Assembly: GCF_030064165.1 (NCBI RefSeq)
Contig: NZ_CP125947.1
Location: forward strand, 558,001-622,000
DNA length: 64,000 nt
Reading direction: 5' to 3'
DNA from: Comamonas resistens
GTDB taxonomy: Bacteria > Pseudomonadota > Gammaproteobacteria > Burkholderiales > Burkholderiaceae_C
Positions 35,598-46,538 of this stretch are shown piece by piece (positions within the stretch are counted from its first letter, which is position 1; the number at the start of each line of letters is the position of its first letter). Under the pieces are notes generated by a model, which was given only the letters and a program-made list of their open reading frames with translations, was not told the origin of the DNA and made no database searches. The translations under genes and the position numbers were made by a program.

Positions 35598-37325
35598 TCA
35601 GTGGCCACCGGTATCGCCGGGCGCCAGACCTGCTGCGCGGCGGGCCACGACCAGGCGCTTGCGCATGGCAATTTCCTGCATGTCCAGCTCGCTGACCAGG
35701 CTGCGCAGCGATTCGTCATTGATGCGGTGAGCCTGCCGCTCGGCGTAGTAGAAGTCGCGCTCGGCGTGAATGCATTCGATGCGGGTTTCGATCTCCAGCA
35801 CATAGCGCAGCTTGCGCTGGCGCACGACCTCGGGCGCTTCGCGCAGGGATTCGATGCTCTGGACCGCACCGCTGCCGTCGTCCAGCAGCTGGATACGGTT
35901 GCGGTACTCCTGAATCAGGTGGCCGTTGACCTCCTGGCGCATGGCCACCCATTCGGGATCGCGCTTCTGGATTTCTTCTTCGGTCAGCGTGAGCCGGGTC
36001 ATGGCCGCCATGCAGGCCTGTTCGCGCGCCAGACGCTCTTCACGCACGGTGGGCGATTCCTCGTGGGCCGGCAGGTAGCGCAGCACGATGGGCAGGCCCA
36101 CGGCTCCGATGACCAGGGTGAACAGGATCGTGCCCGTGGCCAGGAAGATCAGCATGTCGCGGGCCGGGAAGGGCTGGCCGTTACCCAGCAGCATGGGCAC
36201 GGACAGGGCACCGGCCAGCGTCACCGCGCCGCGGATGCCGGCCAGTGTGGTGGCCAGGTTGAGCAGGGCCGAGGGGCGCTCGCTCATCTTGCCCTGCCGG
36301 TGGGCGCGCAGCAGCAAACCGTGCACGCCCAGCGTCAGCCAGATCCAGCGCATCAGCAGCAGCGCAAACGAAATGGCGGCCACATAGCCCACCAGAATCC
36401 ACCAGTCATGCCCGGCCTGATGCAGGGGCACACCGATGATGGAGGGCAGCTGCAGGCCCAGCAGCAGGAAGATGGCACCGTTGAAGGCCGCTTCCACCAT
36501 GCTCCAGGTGCCTGCGGTCTGCATGCGCTCGCTGATGTAGCTGCTGCGTTCCAGATCGGCGAAATTGGTGGCGATGCCGGCTGCCACCGCGGCCAGAATG
36601 CCGGAGACGCCGATCTTCTCGCCCACGATATAAGCGGCAAACGGCAGCAGCACCAGCAGCAGCACCATCTGCGTGGCCGCCACATCGCCCAGGCGGCGCG
36701 TGATGGTGCCGCGCGCATGGCTGAAACCCCAGCCGATCAGCGTGCCCACACCGAGGCCGCCCACGGCCATCCAGGTGAATTCCTTGGCGACTTCGCCCCA
36801 GGAAAAGACGCCGGTCAGCGTGGCGGCAACCGCAAATTTCAGCGCCACCAGGCCCGATGCGTCGTTGAGCAGCGACTCGCCTTCCAGCACATGCATGGTT
36901 TTTTCGGGCATGCCCAGATTGCGCGTGATGGCCGATACGGCCACGGCATCGGTGGGCGAGACCACAGCTGCCAGGGCAAAGGCCACCGTGAGCGGAATTT
37001 CGGGAATCATCCAGTGGATCAGATAGCCCAGGCCCAGAACGGTGAGCAGCACCAGGCCCAGGGCCAGCAGCAAGATGGGCTTGGCCAGCGCAAAGAATTC
37101 ACGCTTGGGAATGCGCCAGCCGTCGGCAAACAGCAGCGGTGGAATGAACAGCAGCAGGAACAGTTCGGGGTCGAAGGCGATGTGCAATCCCGCCTGGGGC
37201 CAGGCAATCAGCGCGCCCAGCGCAATCTGGATCAGAGGCAAGGGAATGGCCCGGATATAGCGGGCCACGATGCCTGTCAGTGCTCCCAGGAGCAGGACAA
37301 GAAGTACGGTTTCAACAGCATGCAT
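35598..37325 (-). CDS. CPA1-family Na+/H+ antiporter (NhaP-like)
   Basis: 575 residues. About 12 TM helices in the first 410 residues with the CPA1 signature VSPTDAVAVSAI and GESLLNDASGLVAL, containing the ion-binding Asp-Asp/Asn-Asp region. The last 150 residues are a soluble charged tail (AHEESPTVREERLAREQ onwards) that is long for an NhaP and may be regulatory. It exchanges Na+ or K+ for H+ at the inner membrane. It is placed between the acyl-CoA synthetase and liuB but on the other strand. Confidence 0.92.
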   Translation of the reverse strand: MHAVETVLLVLLLGALTGIVARYIRAIPLPLIQIALGALIAWPQAGLHIAFDPELFLLLFIPPLLFADGWRIPKREFFALAKPILLLALGLVLLTVLGLGYLIHWMIPEIPLTVAFALAAVVSPTDAVAVSAITRNLGMPEKTMHVLEGESLLNDASGLVALKFAVAATLTGVFSWGEVAKEFTWMAVGGLGVGTLIGWGFSHARGTITRRLGDVAATQMVLLLVLLPFAAYIVGEKIGVSGILAAVAAGIATNFADLERSSYISERMQTAGTWSMVEAAFNGAIFLLLGLQLPSIIGVPLHQAGHDWWILVGYVAAISFALLLMRWIWLTLGVHGLLLRAHRQGKMSERPSALLNLATTLAGIRGAVTLAGALSVPMLLGNGQPFPARDMLIFLATGTILFTLVIGAVGLPIVLRYLPAHEESPTVREERLAREQACMAAMTRLTLTEEEIQKRDPEWVAMRQEVNGHLIQEYRNRIQLLDDGSGAVQSIESLREAPEVVRQRKLRYVLEIETRIECIHAERDFYYAERQAHRINDESLRSLVSELDMQEIAMRKRLVVARRAAGLAPGDTGGH

Positions 37326-37422
37326 AAGGCATTTTCTTCAACTGCGGTTGCAGCGCTGTGTCCGAGCAAGAAAAAAACCAAGTTCCCGTATCGGGCAAAG
37401 TAATCAAGACAAGAGGTAAGCA

Positions 37423-39030
<1,608 letters not shown>

Positions 39031-39048
39031 GCGACCGAGGGCCTGACC

Positions 39049-39978
39049 ATGATGCGCTGCGCTGTCCCCGCTCCGATGCAAGCTCTGCTTTGTGCAGCGC
39101 TGGCCTTGCCCATGGCGGCCCAGGCCGATGTGCAGCAGTTCGACGCGCGCATTCCCGTCTGGGTGCCAGCCACCGAACAGGTTGCTGCGCATACGGCCAA
39201 TCTGGCAGGCCATGTCTATCGTCCGCAGGGTACAGGCCCCTGGCCGCTGGTGGTGCTGAGCCATGGCACGCCCAGTGGTGCCGATGCCCGTGCGGCGCTG
39301 ACCGAGCGCTACGGCCCGCAGGCGGTGGCGATTGCAGCCCTGGGCTATGTGGTGGTGACAGGGCTGCGCCGCGGCTACGGCGCATCGGACGGTCCTCTGG
39401 CCGACCGCTATGGCAGCTGCGACGCACCCGATTACCCGCATGCCGCGCAGGAAGCTGCACGCGATGTGGCAGCCATCATGAGCTACGGGCAGAAGCTGCC
39501 GTTTGTGAACAGCGCCCAGGTGGTGCTGATGGGCAAGTCGGCAGGCGGTTTTGCCTCGTTGGCGCTGGCGGCCCAGCAGCCTGCGGGTTTGCGCGGCGTC
39601 ATCAACTTTGCCGGTGGCCGGGGCTCGCAGCCCAGGATGCGCGAAAAGGCCGAGGTCTGCGGCGAGGCGCAGCTGCTCAAGACCATAGCCGGCTTTGCCG
39701 CCACCAGCCGGGTGCCTCAGCTGTGGATTTATGCCGAAAACGATAGCTACTTCCGCCCGCCGCTGGTACGCAAGATGGCCGAAAGCTATAGGGCCGCAGG
39801 CCAGAGCCTGACGCTGGTGTTTGCTCCGTCCACCGATGAGGAGGGACACCGGTTTTTCGACCGCGCAGCCAATATCGGGCAATGGCTGCCGCAGGTCCGT
39901 GAATTTCTGATGCAGCAGTTGCCAGGCATGGCGACTGCACAACTGCAAAGCCATAACTCACAGGGAGACAAGCCATGA
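39049..39978 (+). CDS. Secreted alpha/beta hydrolase (dienelactone hydrolase-like)
   Basis: 309 residues with an N-terminal signal peptide (about 1-26, ALALPMAAQADV) pointing to the periplasm. The Ser nucleophile is in MGKSAGGFASL, preceded by LSHGTPSG; Asp and His candidates are in YAENDSYF and EEGHRFFD. Substrate unknown. It lies between liuB and liuC and overlaps liuC by 4 bp (ATGA), so it is part of the operon, although a periplasmic hydrolase is not a known step of leucine breakdown. Confidence 0.87.
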   Translation: MMRCAVPAPMQALLCAALALPMAAQADVQQFDARIPVWVPATEQVAAHTANLAGHVYRPQGTGPWPLVVLSHGTPSGADARAALTERYGPQAVAIAALGYVVVTGLRRGYGASDGPLADRYGSCDAPDYPHAAQEAARDVAAIMSYGQKLPFVNSAQVVLMGKSAGGFASLALAAQQPAGLRGVINFAGGRGSQPRMREKAEVCGEAQLLKTIAGFAATSRVPQLWIYAENDSYFRPPLVRKMAESYRAAGQSLTLVFAPSTDEEGHRFFDRAANIGQWLPQVREFLMQQLPGMATAQLQSHNSQGDKP

Positions 39979-40757
39979 CCGCTTTGACTTTGACCGTGGA
40001 CGGCGGCATTGCCCGCATCACGCTGACCCAGCCCGAGATCCGCAATGCCTTCAGCGACGAGGTCATTGCCGAGATTACCACCGCGTTTCACACGGCGGGG
40101 GAACGACCCGATGTGCGCGCCATCGTGCTGGCCGCCGAAGGTCCGGCTTTCTGCGCCGGCGCCAATCTGAACTGGATGCGCCGCATGGCCGATTACTCGC
40201 GTGACGAGAACCGCGTCGATGCCGGTCTGCTGGCCGAGATGCTGCGCGTCATCTACGAATGCCCCAAGCCCACGATTGCGCGCGTGCAGGGCGACGTCTA
40301 TGCGGGCGGCATGGGCCTGGTGGCCTGCTGCGACATGGTGGTCAGCGTGGATACCGCGGGCTTTTGCCTCAGCGAGGTCAAGATCGGCCTGATTCCCGCC
40401 ACCATCAGCCCCTATGTGATTCGCGCCATGGGCGCGCGCGCTTCGCACCGCTACTTCCTCACGGGCGAGCGCTTTTCGGCGCAGGAAGCGCACCGCATAG
40501 GCTATGTGCACGAGGTGGTCGATGCCGAGCAGCTGGACTCCGTGGTCGACGGCTGGCTCAAGCATCTGCTGAGCGCCGGGCCTGCCGCCGTGCGTGCCTG
40601 CAAGCGCCTGGTGCTGGATGTGGCCGAGCGTGAAATCAGCGAGCAGCTGATTGCCGCCACCGTGGAGCAGATTGCCACCATACGCGCCAGCAGCGAAGGC
40701 AAGGAAGGCGTGCAGGCCTTTCTCAACAAGCGCAAGCCCAACTGGCTGCCCGGCTGA
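39975..40757 (+). CDS. liuC: 3-methylglutaconyl-CoA hydratase (enoyl-CoA hydratase family)
   Basis: 260 residues. Crotonase fold: oxyanion-hole loops AEGPAFCAGANLNWM and GDVYAGGMGLVACCDMV, and EVKIGLIPATISPYV with the position of the catalytic Glu. Adds water to 3-methylglutaconyl-CoA to make HMG-CoA. The specific substrate is inferred from the position between liuB and liuD. Starts inside the stop of the upstream hydrolase gene; ribosome site GGGAGACAAGCC. Confidence 0.92.
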   Translation: MTALTLTVDGGIARITLTQPEIRNAFSDEVIAEITTAFHTAGERPDVRAIVLAAEGPAFCAGANLNWMRRMADYSRDENRVDAGLLAEMLRVIYECPKPTIARVQGDVYAGGMGLVACCDMVVSVDTAGFCLSEVKIGLIPATISPYVIRAMGARASHRYFLTGERFSAQEAHRIGYVHEVVDAEQLDSVVDGWLKHLLSAGPAAVRACKRLVLDVAEREISEQLIAATVEQIATIRASSEGKEGVQAFLNKRKPNWLPG

Positions 40758-40854
40758 GACAGGATGAAACAGGGCTGAACCGACAGACCTTGCACCTGTG
40801 AGGGCCTAGAGTGGGCGCAAGCGCCGCACGGCACACAGGACAGGGAAGCACATC

Positions 40855-41607
40855 ATGGACATCTGGCAAACCATCATCGACTGGCTGCACCGCGCCGGCC
40901 TGCATGTGGACCCGAGCACGGCCCAGGCCGTGGGGCAGGCTGCAGACCAGATCGGCGACGTGGCGGCCAGGGCCGGCAACGCCGTGGGCCAGATGGACAT
41001 GGGCTCCATGCTGGCGCTGGCTGCGGCCCTGGGCTGGGCCAGCGGTTTTCGCCTCTATGCCGTGATGTTTCTGGTCGGTCTGCTGGGCGCCACGGGGCTG
41101 GTGCCCCTGCCCGGCGGCCTGCATGTGCTGCAGCACCCGATGGTGCTGCTCATCAGCGGCGGTCTGCTGTTCGTGGAGTTCTTCGCCGACAAGATTCCGC
41201 TGGTCGATTCGGCCTGGGACATGTTCCAGAGCGTGCTGCGCATTCCCGCCGGTGCAGCGCTGGCGGCCATGGTCTTTGGTGCCGACAACGCCACCATGGC
41301 CACGGCCGCTGCCTTGATGGGCGGCACGCTGGCGGCCACCAGCCAGGCTGCCAAGACCACGACCCGGGCGCTGATCAACACCTCGCCCGAGCCGTTCTCG
41401 AATGTGGGAGCCAGCCTGGCCGAAGACACGGTGTCCGTGGGCGCCATCTGGCTGGCGCTGGCCAACCCGCTGGTCTTCGCTGCGGTGCTGCTGGTCGTGG
41501 TGATTGCGATGTGGCTGGTGATCTGGGCACTGTGGCGCTTTCTGAAGGCGATTTTTCGACGCCTGCGCGGCGAGGGTGAAGCGCAGGATTCTTTGCAAAA
41601 AACATAG
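40855..41607 (+). CDS. DUF4126-family membrane protein
   Basis: 250 residues. After about 45 soluble residues come several TM helices (LALAAALGWASGFRLYAVMFLVG onward is the DUF4126 landmark; quoted residues GFRLYAVMF), a Gly/Ala-rich middle (AALMGGTLAATSQAAKTTTRA) and a C-terminal TM pair. Function unknown. It is lodged between liuC and liuD on the same strand with gaps of about 100 and 60 bp. Confidence 0.82.
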   Translation: MDIWQTIIDWLHRAGLHVDPSTAQAVGQAADQIGDVAARAGNAVGQMDMGSMLALAAALGWASGFRLYAVMFLVGLLGATGLVPLPGGLHVLQHPMVLLISGGLLFVEFFADKIPLVDSAWDMFQSVLRIPAGAALAAMVFGADNATMATAAALMGGTLAATSQAAKTTTRALINTSPEPFSNVGASLAEDTVSVGAIWLALANPLVFAAVLLVVVIAMWLVIWALWRFLKAIFRRLRGEGEAQDSLQKT

Positions 41608-41650
41608 CTGCCTGCGCTTGATGGATCTGCGCTGGATAGCGATATGACTT
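41606..41650 (+). repeat. Degenerate comamonad-type intergenic element
   Basis: TAGCTGCCTGCGCTTGATGGA followed by CTGCGCTGGATAGC (first part given only as the core TAGCTGCCTGCGCTTGATG). It resembles the GCTT-x-x-TGCGCTTG hairpin element at 21.14 kb and the copy at 43.95 kb. Recognition is from memory of such elements in this family and is tentative. Confidence 0.4.
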
Positions 41651-41667
41651 AAATATTTGGAGACAGC

Positions 41668-43689
41668 ATGTTCAAGAAAATTCTGATTGCCAACCGTGGT
41701 GAGATCGCCTGCCGGGTAGCGGCTACGGCACGTCGCATGGGTGTGAAGACCGTGGCCGTGTATTCGGATGCCGATGCCCAGGCCAAGCATGTGGCAGCCT
41801 GCGACGAGGCCGTGCACATTGGCGGCAGCGCCCCCAAGGACAGCTATCTGCGCTGGGAGCGCATCCTGGAAGCCGCCAAGGCCACGGGCGCCGAGGCCAT
41901 CCACCCCGGCTACGGTTTTCTGTCCGAGAACGAAGACTTTGCCAATGCCTGTGCGGCGGCCGGTCTGGTCTTCATCGGCCCGCCCGCCAGCGCGATTCGT
42001 GCCATGGGCCTGAAGGCAGAGTCCAAGCAACTGATGGAGAAAGCCAAGGTGCCGCTGGTGCCCGGCTATCACGGCCACGATCAGGACCCCGCAATGCTGC
42101 ACAAGGAGGCCGACCGCATCGGCTACCCCGTGCTCATCAAGGCCAGCGCGGGCGGCGGTGGCAAGGGCATGCGTCTGGTGGAAAAGAGCGAGGACTTTGC
42201 GGCCTCGCTGGAGTCCTGCAAGCGCGAAGCCATCAACAGCTTTGGCAACGATGCCGTGCTGATCGAAAAATACGTGCTGCGCCCTCGCCATATCGAGATC
42301 CAGGTGTTTGGCGATACGCATGGCAACTGCGTCTATCTGTTCGAGCGCGACTGCTCGGTGCAGCGCCGCCACCAGAAGGTGCTGGAGGAAGCGCCGGCTC
42401 CCGGCATGACCGAAGCCCTGCGCAAGCAGATGGGTGAGGCCGCCGTGGCCGCGGCCAAGGCCGTCAACTACGTGGGTGCGGGCACGGTGGAGTTCATCGT
42501 CGAGCAGCCCGGCGGCTATGACCAGCCCGAAGCCATGAAGTTCTACTTCATGGAGATGAACACCCGCCTGCAGGTGGAGCACCCCGTCACCGAGGCCATC
42601 ACCGGCGAAGACCTGGTGCAGTGGCAGTTGCTGGTCGCCAGCGGCAAGCCCTTGCCCAAGCAGCAGAGTGATCTCAGGATCATCGGCCATGCGATTGAAG
42701 CGCGCATCTGCGCCGAGAACCCCGAGAACAACTTCCTGCCCGCCACCGGCCATCTGGCCGTCTATCGCAAGCCCGAGTGCAGCAGCTTCGAGATCGCCAA
42801 TGTGCGCGTGGACGATGGCGTGCGCGAGGGCGATGCCATCAGCCCCTTCTATGACTCCATGATCGCCAAGCTCATCGTGCGTGGCGACGATCGTGCCCAG
42901 GCGCTGGCGCGCCTCGATGCGGCACTGGCCCAGACCCATATCGTGGGCCTGACCACCAATGTGCAGTTTCTGCGCCAGGTGGTGAAGAGCCAGGCCTTCA
43001 GCAACGCGCTGCTCGATACGGCGCTGATCGAGCGTGAACGCGAAGCCCTGTTCGGCAAGGACTTTGTGGGCCGCGATCTGGCCGTGGCTGCGGCCATGGC
43101 CCATCAGCTGCAGCAGGAGCAGGCGTTGCAGGGCGCAGACCCGTTCAGCCGCCGCGATGGCTGGCGCATGCTGGGTCGCGACGAGCGCCAGTTCGGCTTT
43201 GAGTACCGTGGCGAAGCATTGAATGCAGCCCTGGCCTATGGCCGTGATGGTCAGACCCATCAGCTGCGCGTCGGTGAGGGCGAAACCCGCAGCGAGGCCG
43301 TGCTGCAGTGGCGTGCCCTGGCCGACGGCCGTCTGGAGCTGAACCTGAGCGGCAGGCGCTGCGTGGCCGTGGTTCACGCCCAGGGCGATCAGCTGTCGGT
43401 CTTTACCGATGCCGGCAGCACCCAGATCATCGTGGTCGACCAACTGGCCCATGCGGGCGATACCGGCCACGAAGGCGGACGCCTGACAGCCCCCATGCCC
43501 GGCAAGGTGGTGTCGTTTGCCGTCAAGGCCGGCGACCAGGTCAGCAAGGGCCAGCCGCTGGCCGTGATGGAAGCCATGAAGATGGAGCACACGATTGCCG
43601 CGCCCGGCGACGGCGTGGTGCTGGAGCTGCTTTATGTGCCCGGCGACCAGGTCAGCGAAGGCGCGGAACTGTTGCGCCTGGAGGTGTGA
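41668..43689 (+). CDS. liuD: 3-methylcrotonyl-CoA carboxylase, biotin (alpha) subunit
   Basis: 673 residues. Biotin carboxylase domain (1-450): ANRGEIACRVAATARR, ATP-grasp IKASAGGGGKGMRLVE, and FMEMNTRLQVEHPVTE. A linker region (about 450-600) and a C-terminal biotinyl domain follow, with the biotin lysine K638 in VMEAMKMEHTI. Carboxylates biotin using bicarbonate and ATP, then serves LiuB. TTGGAGACAGC precedes the ATG. Confidence 0.96.
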   Translation: MFKKILIANRGEIACRVAATARRMGVKTVAVYSDADAQAKHVAACDEAVHIGGSAPKDSYLRWERILEAAKATGAEAIHPGYGFLSENEDFANACAAAGLVFIGPPASAIRAMGLKAESKQLMEKAKVPLVPGYHGHDQDPAMLHKEADRIGYPVLIKASAGGGGKGMRLVEKSEDFAASLESCKREAINSFGNDAVLIEKYVLRPRHIEIQVFGDTHGNCVYLFERDCSVQRRHQKVLEEAPAPGMTEALRKQMGEAAVAAAKAVNYVGAGTVEFIVEQPGGYDQPEAMKFYFMEMNTRLQVEHPVTEAITGEDLVQWQLLVASGKPLPKQQSDLRIIGHAIEARICAENPENNFLPATGHLAVYRKPECSSFEIANVRVDDGVREGDAISPFYDSMIAKLIVRGDDRAQALARLDAALAQTHIVGLTTNVQFLRQVVKSQAFSNALLDTALIEREREALFGKDFVGRDLAVAAAMAHQLQQEQALQGADPFSRRDGWRMLGRDERQFGFEYRGEALNAALAYGRDGQTHQLRVGEGETRSEAVLQWRALADGRLELNLSGRRCVAVVHAQGDQLSVFTDAGSTQIIVVDQLAHAGDTGHEGGRLTAPMPGKVVSFAVKAGDQVSKGQPLAVMEAMKMEHTIAAPGDGVVLELLYVPGDQVSEGAELLRLEV

Positions 43690-44031
43690 ATCACCCCCCT
43701 GAGCCGCTACGCGTCTTCCCCCGCTCTCGCACCGCTACGCGTTGCGGGCAGGGGGACGCAGCCCTCGCTGCGGGGCGGCCCTTGCTCGGCGGCTCTGGCC
43801 TGGGGTGTGCTCGTTTCAGGTGCTGTGAGCTGGATGTTTTTCTGTGTTACTGCTGCAGCGTGGGTTGAACTGTTTTGCAAAAAGAGCGGTTTGCGCCGGA
43901 TGAGCAAGGGTTCTGGACGGATTTGATGTCGAGATCGATATGTATCAAGCGCAAGCAGCTTCTTTTTCAATAGCGGTCTATTTGCCGATGACGTCTGCAG
44001 CCCACGCGCCAAACCGTTAGGCTTCACATCT
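43690..44031. repeat. 342-bp intergenic region with REP-like GC element and a short hairpin element
   Basis: No gene seen. 43691-43805 is a GC-rich stretch with GCACCGCTACGCGTTGCGGGC and GGGGGACGCAGCCC (cores CGCTACGCGTTGCGG and GGGACGCAGCC). I recall this as a dispersed element in Comamonas, Delftia and Acidovorax chromosomes; not checked. 43949-43975 contains ATCAAGCGCAAGCAGCTTC, like the elements at 21.2 and 41.6 kb. The last 60 bases should carry the promoter of the GhrA-like gene. Confidence 0.5.
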
Positions 44032-44955
44032 ATGAAAGTCCTATTTTGCTGTGAAGATACGCGGCCAGAACCCTGGCTCAAAGGTTTGCATGAAGCGCTG
44101 CCCGGCGCGGAGATCGCCATCTGGGAGCCGGGTGCGGCGCAGGCCGACTATGCGCTGGTCTGGGCACCGCCCCAGCAGTTCATCGACGAGCAGGCCGCCG
44201 GCCTCAAGGCCATGTTCAACATCGGCGCAGGCGTGGATGCATTGCTGCCGTTGACCATTCCCTCGGAGCTGCCCGTCTACCGCCTCGAAGACGCGGGCAT
44301 GGCCGTGCAGATGGCCGAGTACGTGGCGCAGGCCGTGATCCGCTTTTTCCGCGGCCTGGACCGGTACGAAGCCGATATGGCGCAGGGCCTGTGGCAGCAC
44401 CAGCGCAACCCCAAGCGGGCCGACTATCCCGTGGGCGTGATGGGCCTGGGCAAGATGGGCGAGCGTGTGGCCAGGGCGCTGACGGTGTTTGACTTCAAGG
44501 TCAACGGCTGGAGCCGCTCGCCGCGCGAGATGCAAGGCATACGCTGCTTCAGCGGCATGGAAAACCTGGACGCCTTCCTGTCCGAAACCCGCATTCTGGT
44601 CAATCTGCTGCCTTTGCACGACGAAACCCGCGACATCATCAATGCGCGCACATTGTCTTTGCTGCAGCCCGGGGCCTATGTGATCAATGTGGGCCGTGGC
44701 GGCCATGTGGTCGATGCCGACCTGGTGGCGCAGATCGAGAGTGGCCATGTCAGCGGTGCCATGCTCGACGTGTTCCGCGAAGAGCCCTTGCCCGAAAATC
44801 ATCTGTTCTGGAACCAGCCCAAAATCATCCTCACCCCCCATACCTCGGCCCGTACGCTGGCGGCGGACAGCATTGCCCAGATTGTGGGTAAGGTCGCTGC
44901 CATGAGCCGGGGTGAGCCCGTCACAGGTCGTGTCGATCTGAAAAAGGGATATTGA
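44032..44955 (+). CDS. ghrA: Glyoxylate/hydroxypyruvate reductase A-like 2-hydroxyacid dehydrogenase
   Basis: 307 residues, close to E. coli GhrA (312). NAD(P)-binding GVMGLGKMGERVA (about 136-148), the substrate Arg in NVGRGGHVVD, the Glu in DVFREEPLP and the catalytic His in LTPHTSA. Reduces glyoxylate or hydroxypyruvate. It lies between liuD and liuE with liuE only 16 bp downstream, so co-transcription is likely although the reaction is not in the leucine path. Glyoxylate handling would fit the aceK gene elsewhere in the window. Confidence 0.9.
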   Translation: MKVLFCCEDTRPEPWLKGLHEALPGAEIAIWEPGAAQADYALVWAPPQQFIDEQAAGLKAMFNIGAGVDALLPLTIPSELPVYRLEDAGMAVQMAEYVAQAVIRFFRGLDRYEADMAQGLWQHQRNPKRADYPVGVMGLGKMGERVARALTVFDFKVNGWSRSPREMQGIRCFSGMENLDAFLSETRILVNLLPLHDETRDIINARTLSLLQPGAYVINVGRGGHVVDADLVAQIESGHVSGAMLDVFREEPLPENHLFWNQPKIILTPHTSARTLAADSIAQIVGKVAAMSRGEPVTGRVDLKKGY

Positions 44956-44971
44956 TCCCAAGGAGACAAGA

Positions 44972-45880
44972 ATGAAGTACCCCGCACGCGTCAAGATCAT
45001 CGACGTAGGCCCGCGCGACGGCCTGCAAAACGAGAAGCAAGCTGTGCCAGCCTCGGTCAAGATCGAGTTGGTGCAGCGCCTGCAGGACGCGGGCCTCAAG
45101 GAGATCGAGGTCACCAGCTTTGTGTCGCCCAAATGGGTGCCGCAGATGGCGGACAACGCAGAGGTCATGGCCGGGATCGCGCGTGACAGCGGGGTGCTTT
45201 ATTCGGTGCTGACACCCAACCTCAAGGGCTTCGAGGCGGCAGTGGCTTCCAGGCCTGACGAAATCGTGGTGTTTGGCGCGGCCAGCGAAGCCTTCAGCCA
45301 GAAGAACATTAACTGCTCGATTGCCGAAAGCATCGAGCGTTTTGCCCCCGTGGTGCAGGCGGCGCTCGATGCCGGCATTGCCGTGCGCGGCGCCATCAGC
45401 TGCACCGTGGGCTGCCCTTACGAGGGCGAGATTGCCCCCGAGAAAGTGGGCTATGTCGCCCGGCTGATGAAGGACATCGGCGTGCAGCGCGTCGACGTGG
45501 CCGACACCATTGGCGTGGGCACGCCCATCAAGGTGCAAAAAGCGCTGGAGGCCACGCTGGCACACTTTGGTATCGACCAGGTATCGGGCCATTTTCACGA
45601 CACCTATGGCCAGGCTCTGAGCAATACGCTGGCGGCACTGGAGCTGGGCGTCTGGAACTTCCAGTCTTCGGTCGCGGGTCTGGGCGGCTGCCCCTATGCC
45701 AAGGGCGCCACGGGCAATGTGGCCACCGAAGACGTGGTCTATCTGCTGCAGGGCATGGGCATTGAAACGGGTATCGACCTGGACAAGCTCATCGACGCCG
45801 GCCAGTTCATCAGCGATCACCTGGGCCGGCCCACGCAGTCGCGTGTGGCCAAGGCGCTGCTGACCAAGCGTGCCGGTTGA
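44972..45880 (+). CDS. liuE: Hydroxymethylglutaryl-CoA lyase
   Basis: 302 residues. Cleaves HMG-CoA to acetoacetate and acetyl-CoA, the last Liu step. TIM-barrel HMGL family: VGPRDGLQNE (metal Asp and catalytic Arg), DTIGVGTP, GHFHDTYGQAL with metal His ligands, and the active-site Cys loop AGLGGCPYAKGATGN. AAGGAGACAAGA precedes ATG 44972. Confidence 0.95.
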   Translation: MKYPARVKIIDVGPRDGLQNEKQAVPASVKIELVQRLQDAGLKEIEVTSFVSPKWVPQMADNAEVMAGIARDSGVLYSVLTPNLKGFEAAVASRPDEIVVFGAASEAFSQKNINCSIAESIERFAPVVQAALDAGIAVRGAISCTVGCPYEGEIAPEKVGYVARLMKDIGVQRVDVADTIGVGTPIKVQKALEATLAHFGIDQVSGHFHDTYGQALSNTLAALELGVWNFQSSVAGLGGCPYAKGATGNVATEDVVYLLQGMGIETGIDLDKLIDAGQFISDHLGRPTQSRVAKALLTKRAG

Positions 45881-45945
45881 CGGTATGACATCAAGCGCGT
45901 GCTGCACGCTTTTATGCTTTCTTGCCAATATAAGGAGGTGTGGAT

Positions 45946-46500
45946 ATGCGTGTGGAAAAACAGACGGCCTTTCGCTTTGCATGGCTGGTCGCAGTGGTGA
46001 GCCTGGCAGCTGGTTGTTCGACGATGGATGCCGATGAGTGCCGCGTGGCCAACTGGTCGGGGCTGGGCTATGCAGATGCAAGCAAGGGAAAGGATGTCTC
46101 GATGGCCGGCGACCGGGCACAGGCATGCAGCGAACATGGCTATCGCATGGACATGGCGGCCTATCAGCGTGGCTGGAATGAGGGGCTCAAGGAGTTCTGC
46201 ACCTTCCCTGGCGGCCAGGCTTTTGGCGATAGAGGTGGCAACTACAAGCCTGGCTACTGTCCGCCGGGCGCGGAAAGCCAGTTTCTGGCCAGCTATCTTC
46301 CCGCCTACAAGAGGTATCAGTATCAGCAGCGTATCGACGGTCTGCAGCGGGATATCAATCGCAAAAATAGCGAAATCATCCGTCTGCAGTCCAGGAAGGA
46401 TGGCAGCGACGAAGGGAAAATCTCCCGCCTCAAGGGCGAAGTCAGTGCGCTGAACAACCAGCTCCAAAGCGAGCGCATGCGGCAATTCATGGACCGCTAG
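45946..46500 (+). CDS. DUF2799 lipoprotein, first of a tandem pair
   Basis: 184 residues. Lipoprotein signal with lipobox LAAGC (Cys about 23). The mature part has the DUF2799 pattern: CRVANWSGLGYADASKG, HGYRMDMAAYQRGWNEGLKEFC and YKPGYCPPG, with paired cysteines, then a C-terminal coiled coil (RIDGLQRDINRKNSEI). Function unknown; envelope location expected. A near-perfect ribosome site AAGGAGG lies 7 nt before ATG 45946; the GTG two codons earlier overlaps that site and is rejected. Its paralogue follows 38 bp downstream. Confidence 0.85.
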   Translation: MRVEKQTAFRFAWLVAVVSLAAGCSTMDADECRVANWSGLGYADASKGKDVSMAGDRAQACSEHGYRMDMAAYQRGWNEGLKEFCTFPGGQAFGDRGGNYKPGYCPPGAESQFLASYLPAYKRYQYQQRIDGLQRDINRKNSEIIRLQSRKDGSDEGKISRLKGEVSALNNQLQSERMRQFMDR

Positions 46501-46538
46501 TCATCAGGCTGTGTGGGGCGGGTTGTTACCATGAGCTC